Shown in pieces: positions 1 to 5,836 of a stretch of 7,150 nt of DNA. How positions within the stretch are numbered: the first letter of the stretch is position 1; each line of letters begins with the position of its first letter. The notes beneath the pieces are model-generated. The model had not been told where the DNA came from. It saw only the letters and a program-made list of their open reading frames with translations, and ran no database searches. The stretch comes from JAAFIP01 sp043721235 (lineage in GTDB: Bacteria; Pseudomonadota; Gammaproteobacteria; Burkholderiales; Burkholderiaceae_C). The stretch lies in contig JAYSRE010000219.1 in the NCBI GenBank assembly GCA_043721235.1, positions 1-7,150 on the forward strand. The letters are read 5' to 3'. The position numbers and the translations under genes were made by a program.

Positions 1-63
1 CCACTGGATGTCTATAGACAGTGGCTGGCGCGTTTGCAGATTCAACCCGATACGATCCAGTAA
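1..63 (+). CDS. C-terminal end of an unrecognised protein (partial)
   Basis: Frame 1 is open from the window edge to a TAA at 61-63. It gives 20 residues ending in ARLQIQPDTIQ, preceded by PLDVYRQWL. This is too short for me to assign a family. If real, the gene runs toward lolA and converges with it, leaving 85 bp between the two stop codons. The complementary strand is also open across these 63 bases, so a minus-strand gene cannot be excluded. However, the minus strand shows no start of rarA, which usually follows lolA. The plus-strand reading is preferred because it ends cleanly in a stop just before an evident intergenic stretch. Confidence 0.4.
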   Translation, partial: PLDVYRQWLARLQIQPDTIQ

Positions 64-86
64 ACTTGATGTGTTGCACTTAGACT

Positions 87-133
87 TGAGACCGCCCAAG
101 TAAATACTGCTCAACCAGCTACGAAATTAATAG
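87..133 (-). repeat. Degenerate 47-nt dispersed repeat, copy A
   Basis: Read on the minus strand, this stretch aligns without gaps to two other places in the window, 725-771 (minus) and 5836-5882 (plus). It matches copy B at 34 of 47 positions and copy C at 29 of 47, counted by hand. The best conserved part is CAGYATTTMCTTGGGCG, preceded by TAGCT. It lies in the short intergenic region just downstream of the lolA stop codon, in the same orientation as lolA. It is the most diverged of the three copies. Confidence 0.65.
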
Positions 134-148
134 TAGTTAAAAAACCAA

Positions 149-811
149 CTACTGCTTGATAACATCCGCCCCCAGTGGCGGTTTGAAGTTAAAAGCGTCA
201 CCTGCCAACGCCGGATTGGCTTCTATTTTTTGAAACTTCAAAACCGATCTTTGGCCGAAGGTGTCCAAAATATCTAGGGTGGTCAGCTCACCGCCAGCGG
301 TTTTAAAACCTACGCGAATGCTTTGTAGCGTACCGTCTTTGGTTTTTGGAGTGGCCACGATCCAACTATTGCCGTCGGCATCGGGTGCGGATGTGAGGCT
401 GAAGTTTTGTTCCAGTGCCTTCAGGTCACCCGATGACGCGATGATGGCTGCGGGCGTGTTGGACAGCACATTGGCTTGCTTGTTGGCGGTGACTTGGTTG
501 AGGTCTACGTCGTACATCCACAGGGTTTGGCCGTCGGCCACCAGCGTTTGTTCAAACGGTTTTTTGTAGACAAACTTAAAACGGTTGGGGCGTGCAAATT
601 CAAACGTGCCGCTGGAATTTTTGACTTTAGGCGCTTGGCCTTCGCGTGCAGGCGAGGTAACGCTTTGGGTAAAGTCGGCGCGGCCTGTCTTGCTATTTTT
701 AAGGAAGCTTTCTAAGGCCTCTAGGCCGATCGCCCAAGTAAATGCTGAAGAAGCAGCTATTAAAATTATAGTAAGTGATTTGACTATGAAACGCGCTGGT
801 TTGACTTTCAC
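149..811 (-). CDS. lolA: LolA, outer-membrane lipoprotein carrier protein
   Basis: LolA is the periplasmic chaperone that takes lipoproteins released by the LolCDE transporter and delivers them to LolB on the outer membrane. The protein has an N-terminal signal peptide with Lys/Arg at residues 2, 4, 7 and 11, a hydrophobic stretch from about 13 to 20, and a likely cleavage after Ala23 or Ala27. The mature part shows the LolA pattern: a GRADFTQ segment, then GTFEFARPNRFKFVY, QTLVADGQTLWMYD, and a tail ending FNFKPPLGADVIKQ. I start it at the GTG at 809-811 because AAAGGA (817-822) sits just upstream. The longer reading from a GTG at 859 has no ribosome site and would put about 16 non-signal residues in front. 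This gives 220 residues, normal for the family. It follows ftsK by 51 nt on the same strand, as in many proteobacteria, and is probably cotranscribed with it. Part of the signal-peptide coding region is a copy of a dispersed repeat. Confidence 0.93.
   Translation of the reverse strand: MKVKPARFIVKSLTIILIAASSAFTWAIGLEALESFLKNSKTGRADFTQSVTSPAREGQAPKVKNSSGTFEFARPNRFKFVYKKPFEQTLVADGQTLWMYDVDLNQVTANKQANVLSNTPAAIIASSGDLKALEQNFSLTSAPDADGNSWIVATPKTKDGTLQSIRVGFKTAGGELTTLDILDTFGQRSVLKFQKIEANPALAGDAFNFKPPLGADVIKQ
725..771 (-). repeat. Degenerate 47-nt dispersed repeat, copy B, inside lolA
   Basis: This copy matches copy C (5836-5882, plus) at 39 of 47 positions and copy A (87-133, minus) at 34 of 47, with no gaps. 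In the lolA frame it encodes residues 14 to 29 (TIILIAASSAFTWAIG), the hydrophobic core and cleavage region of the signal peptide. Similarity to the family may continue into the GGCCTAGAGGCC palindrome at 716-727. The reading frame is intact throughout. Confidence 0.7.
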
Positions 812-816
812 TGTAT

Positions 817-822
817 TCCTTT
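817..822 (-). promoter_or_regulatory. Ribosome binding site that sets the lolA start
   Basis: On the minus strand AAAGGA lies five bases upstream of the GTG at 809-811. Neither the GTG at 857-859 nor any ATG further upstream has a comparable site, so this site decides the start. Confidence 0.75.
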
Positions 823-862
823 CAAAGCGCAATGGTGGGTGGTTTCCAACCGTATGCACCGC

Positions 863-3292
863 TTAATCGTTCCTGCTGGGCGCTAAAATCTCACGCTGTC
901 CACGCCCGTTCATGGCAGTCACTAAGCCGGCTTTTTCCATCGCTTCTAGCAAGTTGGCAGCTTTGTTGTAGCCGATACTCAAATGCCGCTGCACCAGCGA
1001 AATGCTGGCTTTCTGGTTCTTTAGCACGATGTCTACCGCTTTGTCGTACATCGGGTCTTTCTCACCGCTGCTGCCAGCGCCTTCGCCCTCCAAGCTCAGA
1101 CCATCCTCGCCTTCGACAGTTCCGCCCTCCAGCACGCCCTCGATGTAATTAGGCTCGCCTTGGCTTTTGAGATACGCTACAACGCGGTGAACCTCCTCGT
1201 CGCTTACAAACGCGCCGTGCACGCGAATGGGCAGGCCGGTGCCGCTGGGCATGTACAGCATGTCGCCCATGCCCAGCAAGGCTTCAGCGCCCATTTGGTC
1301 CAATATAGTGCGGCTGTCGATTTTGCTGGACACTTGGAAGGCAATGCGGGTGGGGATGTTGGCTTTGATCAAACCCGTAATCACATCTACGCTGGGGCGC
1401 TGGGTGGCTAGGATTAAGTGAATACCGGCAGCGCGGGCCTTTTGTGCCAATCGCGCAATCAGCTCTTCAATCTTTTTACCCACCACCATCATCAGGTCGG
1501 CCAGTTCGTCGATCACCACTACGATATGCGGCAGTGACTCCAACGGCTCGGGGCTGTCCGGTGTTAGAGAGAAGGGGTTGTATATGAATTCACCACGCGC
1601 TTTGGCCTCAATCATCTTCACGTTGTAGCCCGCCAGGTTGCGCACGCCCATCTTGCTCATCAGCTTGTAGCGCCGCTCCATCTCCATCACGCACCAGTTC
1701 AGGCCGTGTGCGGCCTGGCGCATGTCGGTCACCACAGGGCACAGCAGGTGCGGTATGCCCTCATACACGCTCATCTCCAACATCTTGGGGTCGATCATCA
1801 GCATGCGCACATCGCGCGCTTCGGCTTTGTACAGCAGGCTCAAAATCATGGCGTTGATACCGACCGACTTGCCCGAGCCCGTGGTACCCGCTACCAACAC
1901 GTGTGGCATTTTGGCCAGGTCAGCCACCACCGGCGCGCCCATGATGTCTTTGCCCAAGCCCATGGTGAGCAGTGACTTGCCTTCGTTGTAGACCTGCGAG
2001 CCTAAAATTTCACTCAGCTTGATGCTTTGGCGCTTGGCGTTAGGCAGTTCAAGTGCCATGTAGTTTTTGCCCGGAATCGTCTCTACCACGCGGATAGACA
2101 CTAGCGACAGCGAGCGCGCTAAGTCGCGCGCCAAGCCCACTACTTGCGAGCCTTTCACACCCGTAGCGGGTTCAATCTCGTAGCGCGTAATCACCGGGCC
2201 TGGCAGGGCGGCTACCACGCGCACTTCGACACCGAAGTCTTTGAGCTTTTTCTCAATCATTCGGCTGGTCATCTCCAGCGTTTCCGGGGCCACGGTTTCT
2301 TGGCGTAGCTGCGCGCCGTCTAGCAAGTCTACTTGGGGCAGTTTGCTGTCGGGCATCTCGCTGAACAGTGGTTTTTGCCGCTCTTTGGCTACGCGGGCGC
2401 TTTGCGGCACATCGACCAATACATCGACTAAAGTAGGTTCAACAGGTATCTGCGCTGCCCTGGCAGGCATGATGAGGGGAGCGGGGTGCAGTTCTTCGAT
2501 CTCCGCACGCTCTACGTTCACCACTTCTTCGCGTTCACGCGCTGCCTGGGTGCCCATGGCAATGTCTTGCGCCACTTCTTTTTTGTCGCGCTGCATGGCC
2601 CACAGGTGGTGCAGCCAAGCCCCAAGTGCGTCGGCCCACCGCGCCCAAGAAAAGCCCAGGGCCCAAGCCGTACCAGCGACCACCATGGCAATACTTACCA
2701 GGCCTGAGCCGGTAAAGCCCAGCCACTTCAAAGCAAAACCGCCTGCTATGTAGCCCAGCACGCCTCCTGCATGCCCTGGCAAACGCGGCTCAAACCGGTA
2801 CAGGCGCGACCATTCCAGTGCGCAACTGGCCATGAGCAACACACCCAAGCCCAGCCACACCAGTGTGCGAGGGGACAAGCGCAACCATGAAGGGTGCAGT
2901 GTGCTTGGCCGCACGGGGCTACCGCTGGAATTGCGCAGCCACTGTGCAAAAGACGACAACCACCAACGCGCCGCTACCAGCAAGCACCACCATACCGAGT
3001 AACCAAGTGCATAAAAACTGCCATCGGACAGCCTGGCACCCAAACGGCCCGCCCAGTTGCGCACGGCCAAAGTAGCCCCGTTACTGGCGGCTTGGGCTGT
3101 GCCCGAGGTAGACCAAGCGGCATCCACCGGGCTGTGGCTGAGCAGGGCAATCAGCCAGTAGCCCAACGCTACTGCGCTGAGCAGCAGAGCTATTTCGTGG
3201 GCAAAAATAAGCCCTGGCGAGTTGTTATGAGATGAACTGCCACCACGCTGGGCGGTGGTTTTGGAAGAGAGGGTATCGAGTGAGTAAGTCAT
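863..3292 (-). CDS. ftsK: DNA translocase FtsK
   Basis: FtsK is a septum-anchored, ATP-driven double-stranded DNA pump. It clears the chromosome terminus from the closing septum and activates XerCD recombination at dif. The 809-residue protein has hydrophobic membrane segments near residues 31-50, 93-113, 143-158 and 176-214. An acidic and charged linker of only about 120 residues follows (roughly 225-345), far shorter than the linker of the 1329-residue E. coli protein. The RecA-like motor carries Walker A GTTGSGKS (469-476) and Walker B VVVIDELADL (591-600), with ILATQRPSVDVITGLIK after it. The C-terminal gamma winged helix (about 746-809) contains SLVQRHLSIGYNKAANLLEAM, the part that reads KOPS orientation sequences. 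The ATG at 3292 has no clear Shine-Dalgarno at normal distance; a purine-rich tract lies further upstream. The gene sits between the crp-family regulator and lolA on the same strand. All motor motifs are intact, so it should be functional. Confidence 0.97.
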   Translation of the reverse strand: MTYSLDTLSSKTTAQRGGSSSHNNSPGLIFAHEIALLLSAVALGYWLIALLSHSPVDAAWSTSGTAQAASNGATLAVRNWAGRLGARLSDGSFYALGYSVWWCLLVAARWWLSSFAQWLRNSSGSPVRPSTLHPSWLRLSPRTLVWLGLGVLLMASCALEWSRLYRFEPRLPGHAGGVLGYIAGGFALKWLGFTGSGLVSIAMVVAGTAWALGFSWARWADALGAWLHHLWAMQRDKKEVAQDIAMGTQAAREREEVVNVERAEIEELHPAPLIMPARAAQIPVEPTLVDVLVDVPQSARVAKERQKPLFSEMPDSKLPQVDLLDGAQLRQETVAPETLEMTSRMIEKKLKDFGVEVRVVAALPGPVITRYEIEPATGVKGSQVVGLARDLARSLSLVSIRVVETIPGKNYMALELPNAKRQSIKLSEILGSQVYNEGKSLLTMGLGKDIMGAPVVADLAKMPHVLVAGTTGSGKSVGINAMILSLLYKAEARDVRMLMIDPKMLEMSVYEGIPHLLCPVVTDMRQAAHGLNWCVMEMERRYKLMSKMGVRNLAGYNVKMIEAKARGEFIYNPFSLTPDSPEPLESLPHIVVVIDELADLMMVVGKKIEELIARLAQKARAAGIHLILATQRPSVDVITGLIKANIPTRIAFQVSSKIDSRTILDQMGAEALLGMGDMLYMPSGTGLPIRVHGAFVSDEEVHRVVAYLKSQGEPNYIEGVLEGGTVEGEDGLSLEGEGAGSSGEKDPMYDKAVDIVLKNQKASISLVQRHLSIGYNKAANLLEAMEKAGLVTAMNGRGQREILAPSRND

Positions 3293-3313
3293 TGCTAGTG
3301 CAAGCTTACCCTA

Positions 3314-3345
3314 TCTCTCCCTCTCTCTTGGGGGCCTCACCCCAA
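3314..3345 (-). other. Hairpin at the regulator stop plus purine mirror tract before ftsK
   Basis: On the minus strand, TTGGGG and CCCCAA (stem arms 3340-3345 and 3328-3333) can pair around a six-base loop that contains the TGA stop of the CRP-family gene. No U-run follows, so this is not a standard intrinsic terminator. Immediately after comes a run of G and A; its core AGAGAGGGAGAGA (3314-3326) is a perfect mirror repeat. The pair could slow or partly attenuate transcription into ftsK, or help recruit ribosomes to a start that lacks a good site. The role is inferred; only the structure is seen. Confidence 0.4.
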
Positions 3346-4011
3346 AGTGTTCAAGCGCTCTTTGATCAGCACTGAATTGTTCTCTAGTGTTTCAATGTAG
3401 CCGCGCTCTTCCAGGTCTTTCATCACGCGGCTGACCATTTCGCGGGATGCGCCCACCATTTTGGCCAAATCTTGGCGCGAGACTTTGTCACGGATCACCG
3501 CTTGGCCGTCAGCATCCATCTCGGCGGCCTCTATGAGCGCGCGGGCCACGCGTCCGTACACGTCCATCAGCGCCAGTGACTCAATTTTGCGGTCCGCATG
3601 GCGCAGACGCTGTACTAGGCCTTTCATGACCGCGTAAGCCATCGACGTATTTTCTGGCAAGCAGCGGGCAAACTCTACCCGGCCCAGCATCAGCACATCG
3701 GTTTGCACCTCGGCGCGCACGCTGGCAGAGTGCGGCTCGTTGTCAATCAGGCTCATCTCGCCTATATAGTCGCCGGGAGACAAATTGGCCAAAATCACCT
3801 CACGGCCCCGTGCATCGGTGGTGAGCACGCGGGCCCGGCCGTTCAAAATAATAAACAGCGCGTTAGACTTTTTGCCCTGCTCCACAATCAGCTCGCCACG
3901 CTTAAAACGCCGCTTAATTACGGCATCTGACACAGACTCGGCCTGCGTGGGCGTCAGCATGGAAAACAACGGAACACGGCGGATAAGCTCTAAATTAGAC
4001 AGCATCGACAT
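3337..4011 (-). CDS. CRP/FNR-family transcriptional regulator
   Basis: A 224-residue regulator with an N-terminal cyclic-nucleotide-type beta-roll (about 12-115), a long dimerisation helix (about 120-145) and a C-terminal helix-turn-helix. The HTH is SRQDLAKMVGASREMVSRVM at 178-197; its R-E---R pattern in the recognition helix resembles that of CRP, which reads TGTGA half-sites. Only one cysteine is present (Cys117), so it lacks the cluster-binding cysteines of FNR. The phosphate-binding cassette reads GEMSLIDNEPHSASV (84-98); the arginine that grips the cAMP phosphate in E. coli CRP is replaced by His94. This makes cAMP an uncertain ligand. The start ATG at 4009-4011 is preceded by GAGGGTG at good distance. 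It is divergent from trxB and 44 bp upstream of ftsK. A CRP-type palindrome about 62 bp upstream of its start suggests autoregulation. The family is certain; the specific subfamily and ligand are not. Confidence 0.92.
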   Translation of the reverse strand: MSMLSNLELIRRVPLFSMLTPTQAESVSDAVIKRRFKRGELIVEQGKKSNALFIILNGRARVLTTDARGREVILANLSPGDYIGEMSLIDNEPHSASVRAEVQTDVLMLGRVEFARCLPENTSMAYAVMKGLVQRLRHADRKIESLALMDVYGRVARALIEAAEMDADGQAVIRDKVSRQDLAKMVGASREMVSRVMKDLEERGYIETLENNSVLIKERLNTLG

Positions 4012-4073
4012 ATTTCACCCTCGAAAATAGTTTTCTGGCACTGAGAACTAAAATGATTGTCTTAGATTCAGTC

Positions 4074-4089
4074 TGTGCACTAGTTCACA
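4074..4089. promoter_or_regulatory. CRP-type operator, TGTGC-N6-TCACA
   Basis: The sequence TGTGCACTAGTTCACA matches the CRP consensus TGTGA-N6-TCACA at nine of ten half-site positions with exactly the right spacing. It is symmetric at 14 of 16 bases, including the ACTAGT centre. It lies directly between a CRP-family gene and trxB. Its centre is about 62 bp upstream of the transcription start predicted from the TATAAA at 4132-4137, close to the -61.5 position used by class I CRP activators. Binding by the adjacent regulator is inferred. Confidence 0.6.
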
Positions 4090-4131
4090 TCCTGAGAATA
4101 AACCCAAGCATGCAAAGTGGAAGTTCTTGTT

Positions 4132-4137
4132 TATAAA
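4132..4137 (+). promoter_or_regulatory. Candidate -10 element for trxB
   Basis: TATAAA matches the sigma-70 -10 consensus at five of six positions and sits in the perfect palindrome GTTTATAAAC (4129-4138). No good -35 box lies 16-18 bases upstream. It would give an mRNA leader of about 60 nt before the trxB ATG. Confidence 0.4.
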
Positions 4138-4203
4138 CGCACTAGCCCCACTCTACCTTAGTCGTGGCTAATTGGCTACATTGTCTACACTACTTTTTAC
4201 TTT

Positions 4204-5151
4204 ATGAAACACGCCAAAGTACTTATCTTGGGCTCAGGCCCTGCAGGCTACACTGCCGCCGTCTACGCAGCCCGCGCCAATTTAAACCCCGTGCTGATCA
4301 CCGGTATGGCCCAAGGCGGCCAGTTGATGACCACCACCGAGGTGGACAATTGGCCTGCTGATGTGCATGGCGTGCAAGGCCCAGAGCTGATGCAGCGGTT
4401 TTTAGAACACGCAGAGCGTTTTAAGACCGAAATTATTTTTGACCACATTCACACGGTAGATTTTTCAAAGCGGCCTTTCACCTTGACGGGTGATTCAGGC
4501 CAGTACACCTGCGATGCGTTGATTTTGTCTACCGGTGCATCGGCCAAATACCTAGGCTTGCCATCAGAACAGGCCTTTATGGGCAAAGGCGTGAGCGGCT
4601 GCGCTACCTGTGACGGCTTTTTCTACCGGGACGAGATTTGCTGCGTAGTGGGTGGCGGCAACACGGCGGTGGAAGAAGCGCTGTACCTGAGCAATATTGC
4701 CAGTAAAGTGTATTTGGTGCATCGCCGCGACAAGTTCAAAGCTGAACCCATTTTGGTGGACAAACTGATGGAACGTGTCAAAGAAGGCAAAGTCGAGCTG
4801 AAAACCTTTCAGACCTTGGACGAAGTACTGGGTGACGCAACAGGTGTGACTGGCATTCGCCTGAAAAGTACCGTAACTGGTGCAACTGAAGACGTAACGC
4901 TTAAAGGCTGTTTTATTGCTATTGGCCATTCGCCCAATACCGATATTTTCAAAGGCCAGCTAGAGATGAAAGATGGCTACATCGTGACTCAGTCAGGCCT
5001 CAAAGGCATGGCCACCATGACCAGCGTGCCAGGGGTGTTTGCAGCGGGTGACGTGCAAGACCACGTCTACCGTCAGGCTATCACCAGCGCTGGCACAGGT
5101 TGCATGGCGGCTTTGGACGCGCAGCGCTTTTTGGAACAAAACGGCGCTTAA
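4204..5151 (+). CDS. trxB: Thioredoxin-disulfide reductase TrxB
   Basis: TrxB is the cytoplasmic flavoenzyme that uses NADPH to reduce thioredoxin, supplying electrons to ribonucleotide reductase, methionine sulfoxide reductase and disulfide turnover. The 315-residue protein has the low-molecular-weight TrxB layout: FAD-binding GSGPAG (10-15), the redox-active CATC (133-136) in SGCATCDGFFYRD, NADPH-binding VVGGGNTAVEEALYLS (148-163) followed by VHRRD, and the C-terminal FAD motif FAAGDVQDHVYRQA (279-292). Length and all catalytic residues are normal. The ATG at 4204 is the only usable start: the frame upstream has no start codon before the stop at 4159-4161. It has no Shine-Dalgarno (the preceding bases are pyrimidine- and A-rich). 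It is divergent from the CRP-family regulator and probably controlled through the palindrome between them. No clear terminator follows before rpmB. Confidence 0.97.
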   Translation: MKHAKVLILGSGPAGYTAAVYAARANLNPVLITGMAQGGQLMTTTEVDNWPADVHGVQGPELMQRFLEHAERFKTEIIFDHIHTVDFSKRPFTLTGDSGQYTCDALILSTGASAKYLGLPSEQAFMGKGVSGCATCDGFFYRDEICCVVGGGNTAVEEALYLSNIASKVYLVHRRDKFKAEPILVDKLMERVKEGKVELKTFQTLDEVLGDATGVTGIRLKSTVTGATEDVTLKGCFIAIGHSPNTDIFKGQLEMKDGYIVTQSGLKGMATMTSVPGVFAAGDVQDHVYRQAITSAGTGCMAALDAQRFLEQNGA

Positions 5152-5221
5152 ATCGCCCATACGGGTCTTTGAATGTAGCTGGCCAGGCAGATACAGGCTA
5201 CCACGCCGCTTTCCTTCAGGT

Positions 5222-5227
5222 TATAAT
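5222..5227 (+). promoter_or_regulatory. Probable -10 box of the rpmB-rpmG promoter
   Basis: A perfect TATAAT lies in the 222-bp gap between trxB and rpmB. A -35 box is weak: the best candidate at 18-bp spacing is CTACCA (5198-5203), three of six. Transcription starting near 5234 would leave a leader of about 140 nt ahead of rpmB. A second, weaker candidate is TGGACA followed after 16 bases by CAAAAT (about 5246-5273). Confidence 0.5.
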
Positions 5228-5233
5228 CTTAGG

Positions 5234-5373
5234 CTGTTCTTAAAATGGACAATTTTTGTTTACAAAGCAAAATCAAAGACCGCTGGCGGGTGGCTACTGC
5301 GTAGAAACAAGTAGTACCAAGCAGAGCGAGGTGCGGCAAAAGCCGTTAATTTAATGTGTAAGGAGTGCTAGCT
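5234..5373 (+). other. Probable 5' leader of the rpmB-rpmG mRNA
   Basis: If transcription begins after the TATAAT at 5222-5227, these bases form an untranslated leader. Two small inverted repeats are visible: CTACT (5294-5298) with AGTAG (5310-5314), and CGGC-AAAA-GCCG (5334-5345) about 28 bases before the ATG. Many ribosomal-protein operons are controlled by their products through leader structure, so this one is a candidate. I do not recognise it as a known leader family. Confidence 0.3.
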
Positions 5374-5607
5374 ATGGCACGCGTCTGTGACGTAACGGGT
5401 AAAAAACCCATGGTGGGTAACAATGTGTCCCACGCAAACAACAAAACCAAGCGCCGTTTTCTGCCCAACCTGCAGTACCGCCGCTTTTTTGTTGAAACCG
5501 AAAACCGTTGGGTGCGTTTGCGCATTACCAGTGCTGCGTTGCGGTTAATTGACAAAAACGGTATTGATGCTGTGCTCGCAGACATGCGCGCACGTGGCCA
5601 AGCTTAA
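5374..5607 (+). CDS. rpmB: 50S ribosomal protein L28
   Basis: The 77-residue protein begins MARVCDVTGKKPMVGNNVSH and continues with the basic NKTKRRFLPNLQ segment and the RLRITSAALRLIDK segment typical of bacterial L28. It binds 23S rRNA in the large subunit. The N-terminus reads CDVTGK instead of the zinc-binding CxxC seen in the other L28 form, so this is the zinc-independent version. AAGGAG lies eight bases before the ATG. I choose this ATG over an upstream in-frame one at 5365 because of that site and the family start. The stop TAA overlaps the start of the rpmG ribosome site, so the two genes form a tight operon, as in E. coli. Confidence 0.97.
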   Translation: MARVCDVTGKKPMVGNNVSHANNKTKRRFLPNLQYRRFFVETENRWVRLRITSAALRLIDKNGIDAVLADMRARGQA

Positions 5608-5618
5608 GGAGAACGACC

Positions 5619-5786
5619 ATGGCAAAAGGCGGACGCGAAAAAATCAAGCTGGAATCTACTGCAGGTACCGGCCATTTTTACACCACAACCAAAAACAAGA
5701 AAACCATGCCTGAGAAAATGCTGATCAGCAAGTTTGATCCCAAAGCACGCAAGCATGTGGACTACAAAGAAGTCAAGCTAAAGTAA
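5619..5786 (+). CDS. rpmG: 50S ribosomal protein L33
   Basis: A 55-residue protein starting MAKGGREKIKLESTAGTGHF and continuing YTTTKNKKTMPEKM, then ending VDYKEVKLK. This is the standard L33 sequence pattern and length. It contains no cysteine at all, so it is the zinc-free form. The ATG is preceded by AAGGAG at eight bases, and only 11 bp separate it from the rpmB stop. It is the last gene of the plus-strand group: a strong terminator begins seven bases after its TAA. Confidence 0.97.
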   Translation: MAKGGREKIKLESTAGTGHFYTTTKNKKTMPEKMLISKFDPKARKHVDYKEVKLK

Positions 5787-5792
5787 TTTAGT

Positions 5793-5836
5793 GCACCCAT
5801 TAAAAAACCGCCTTCGGGCGGTTTTTTAATGGGTGC
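5793..5836. terminator. Perfect 20-bp bidirectional intrinsic terminator
   Basis: The left arm 5793-5812 and right arm 5817-5836 are exact reverse complements, closed by a TTCG tetraloop (5813-5816). The GC-rich tip CCGCC/GGCGG is followed by a run of six T on the plus strand and, by symmetry, six T on the minus strand. It can therefore end the rpmB-rpmG transcript and the converging coaE-zapD-yacG transcript. Confidence 0.93.

Larger units (their letters stand above)
4012..4203. promoter_or_regulatory. Divergent promoter region between the CRP-family gene and trxB
   Basis: These 192 bp must hold the promoters of both divergent genes. They are AT-rich compared with the flanking coding DNA and contain a CRP-type palindrome (4074-4089) and a candidate -10 box for trxB (4132-4137). 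I could not find a convincing -35 hexamer in either direction, which would fit activator-dependent promoters. Confidence 0.7.

Noticed and set aside
132..153. AGTAGTT/AACTACT inverted repeat over the lolA stop as a terminator
   Set aside because: The stem is 7 bp and AT-rich with no clear U-run on either strand; too weak to call a terminator.
857..859. Longer lolA start at GTG
   Set aside because: It lacks a ribosome site and would place a non-hydrophobic, non-family segment ahead of the signal peptide; GTG at 811 has AAAGGA.
2241..2753. 170-residue plus-strand open frame inside ftsK
   Set aside because: It lies entirely opposite the well-conserved ftsK coding frame, and its serine/alanine-rich translation looks like an antisense shadow.
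4186..4191. TACACT as the trxB -10 box
   Set aside because: No -35 hexamer lies at 16-18 bases, and it would leave almost no leader; kept only as an alternative in the start-site note.
4564..4929. 121-residue minus-strand open frame inside trxB
   Set aside because: It is antisense to intact catalytic TrxB sequence and resembles no known family.
5175..5201. Possible fourth copy of the repeat (GTAGCTGG...GCAG) after trxB
   Set aside because: Only the first 16 positions resemble copy A (12 matches); the conserved CATTTACTTGGGCG part is absent.
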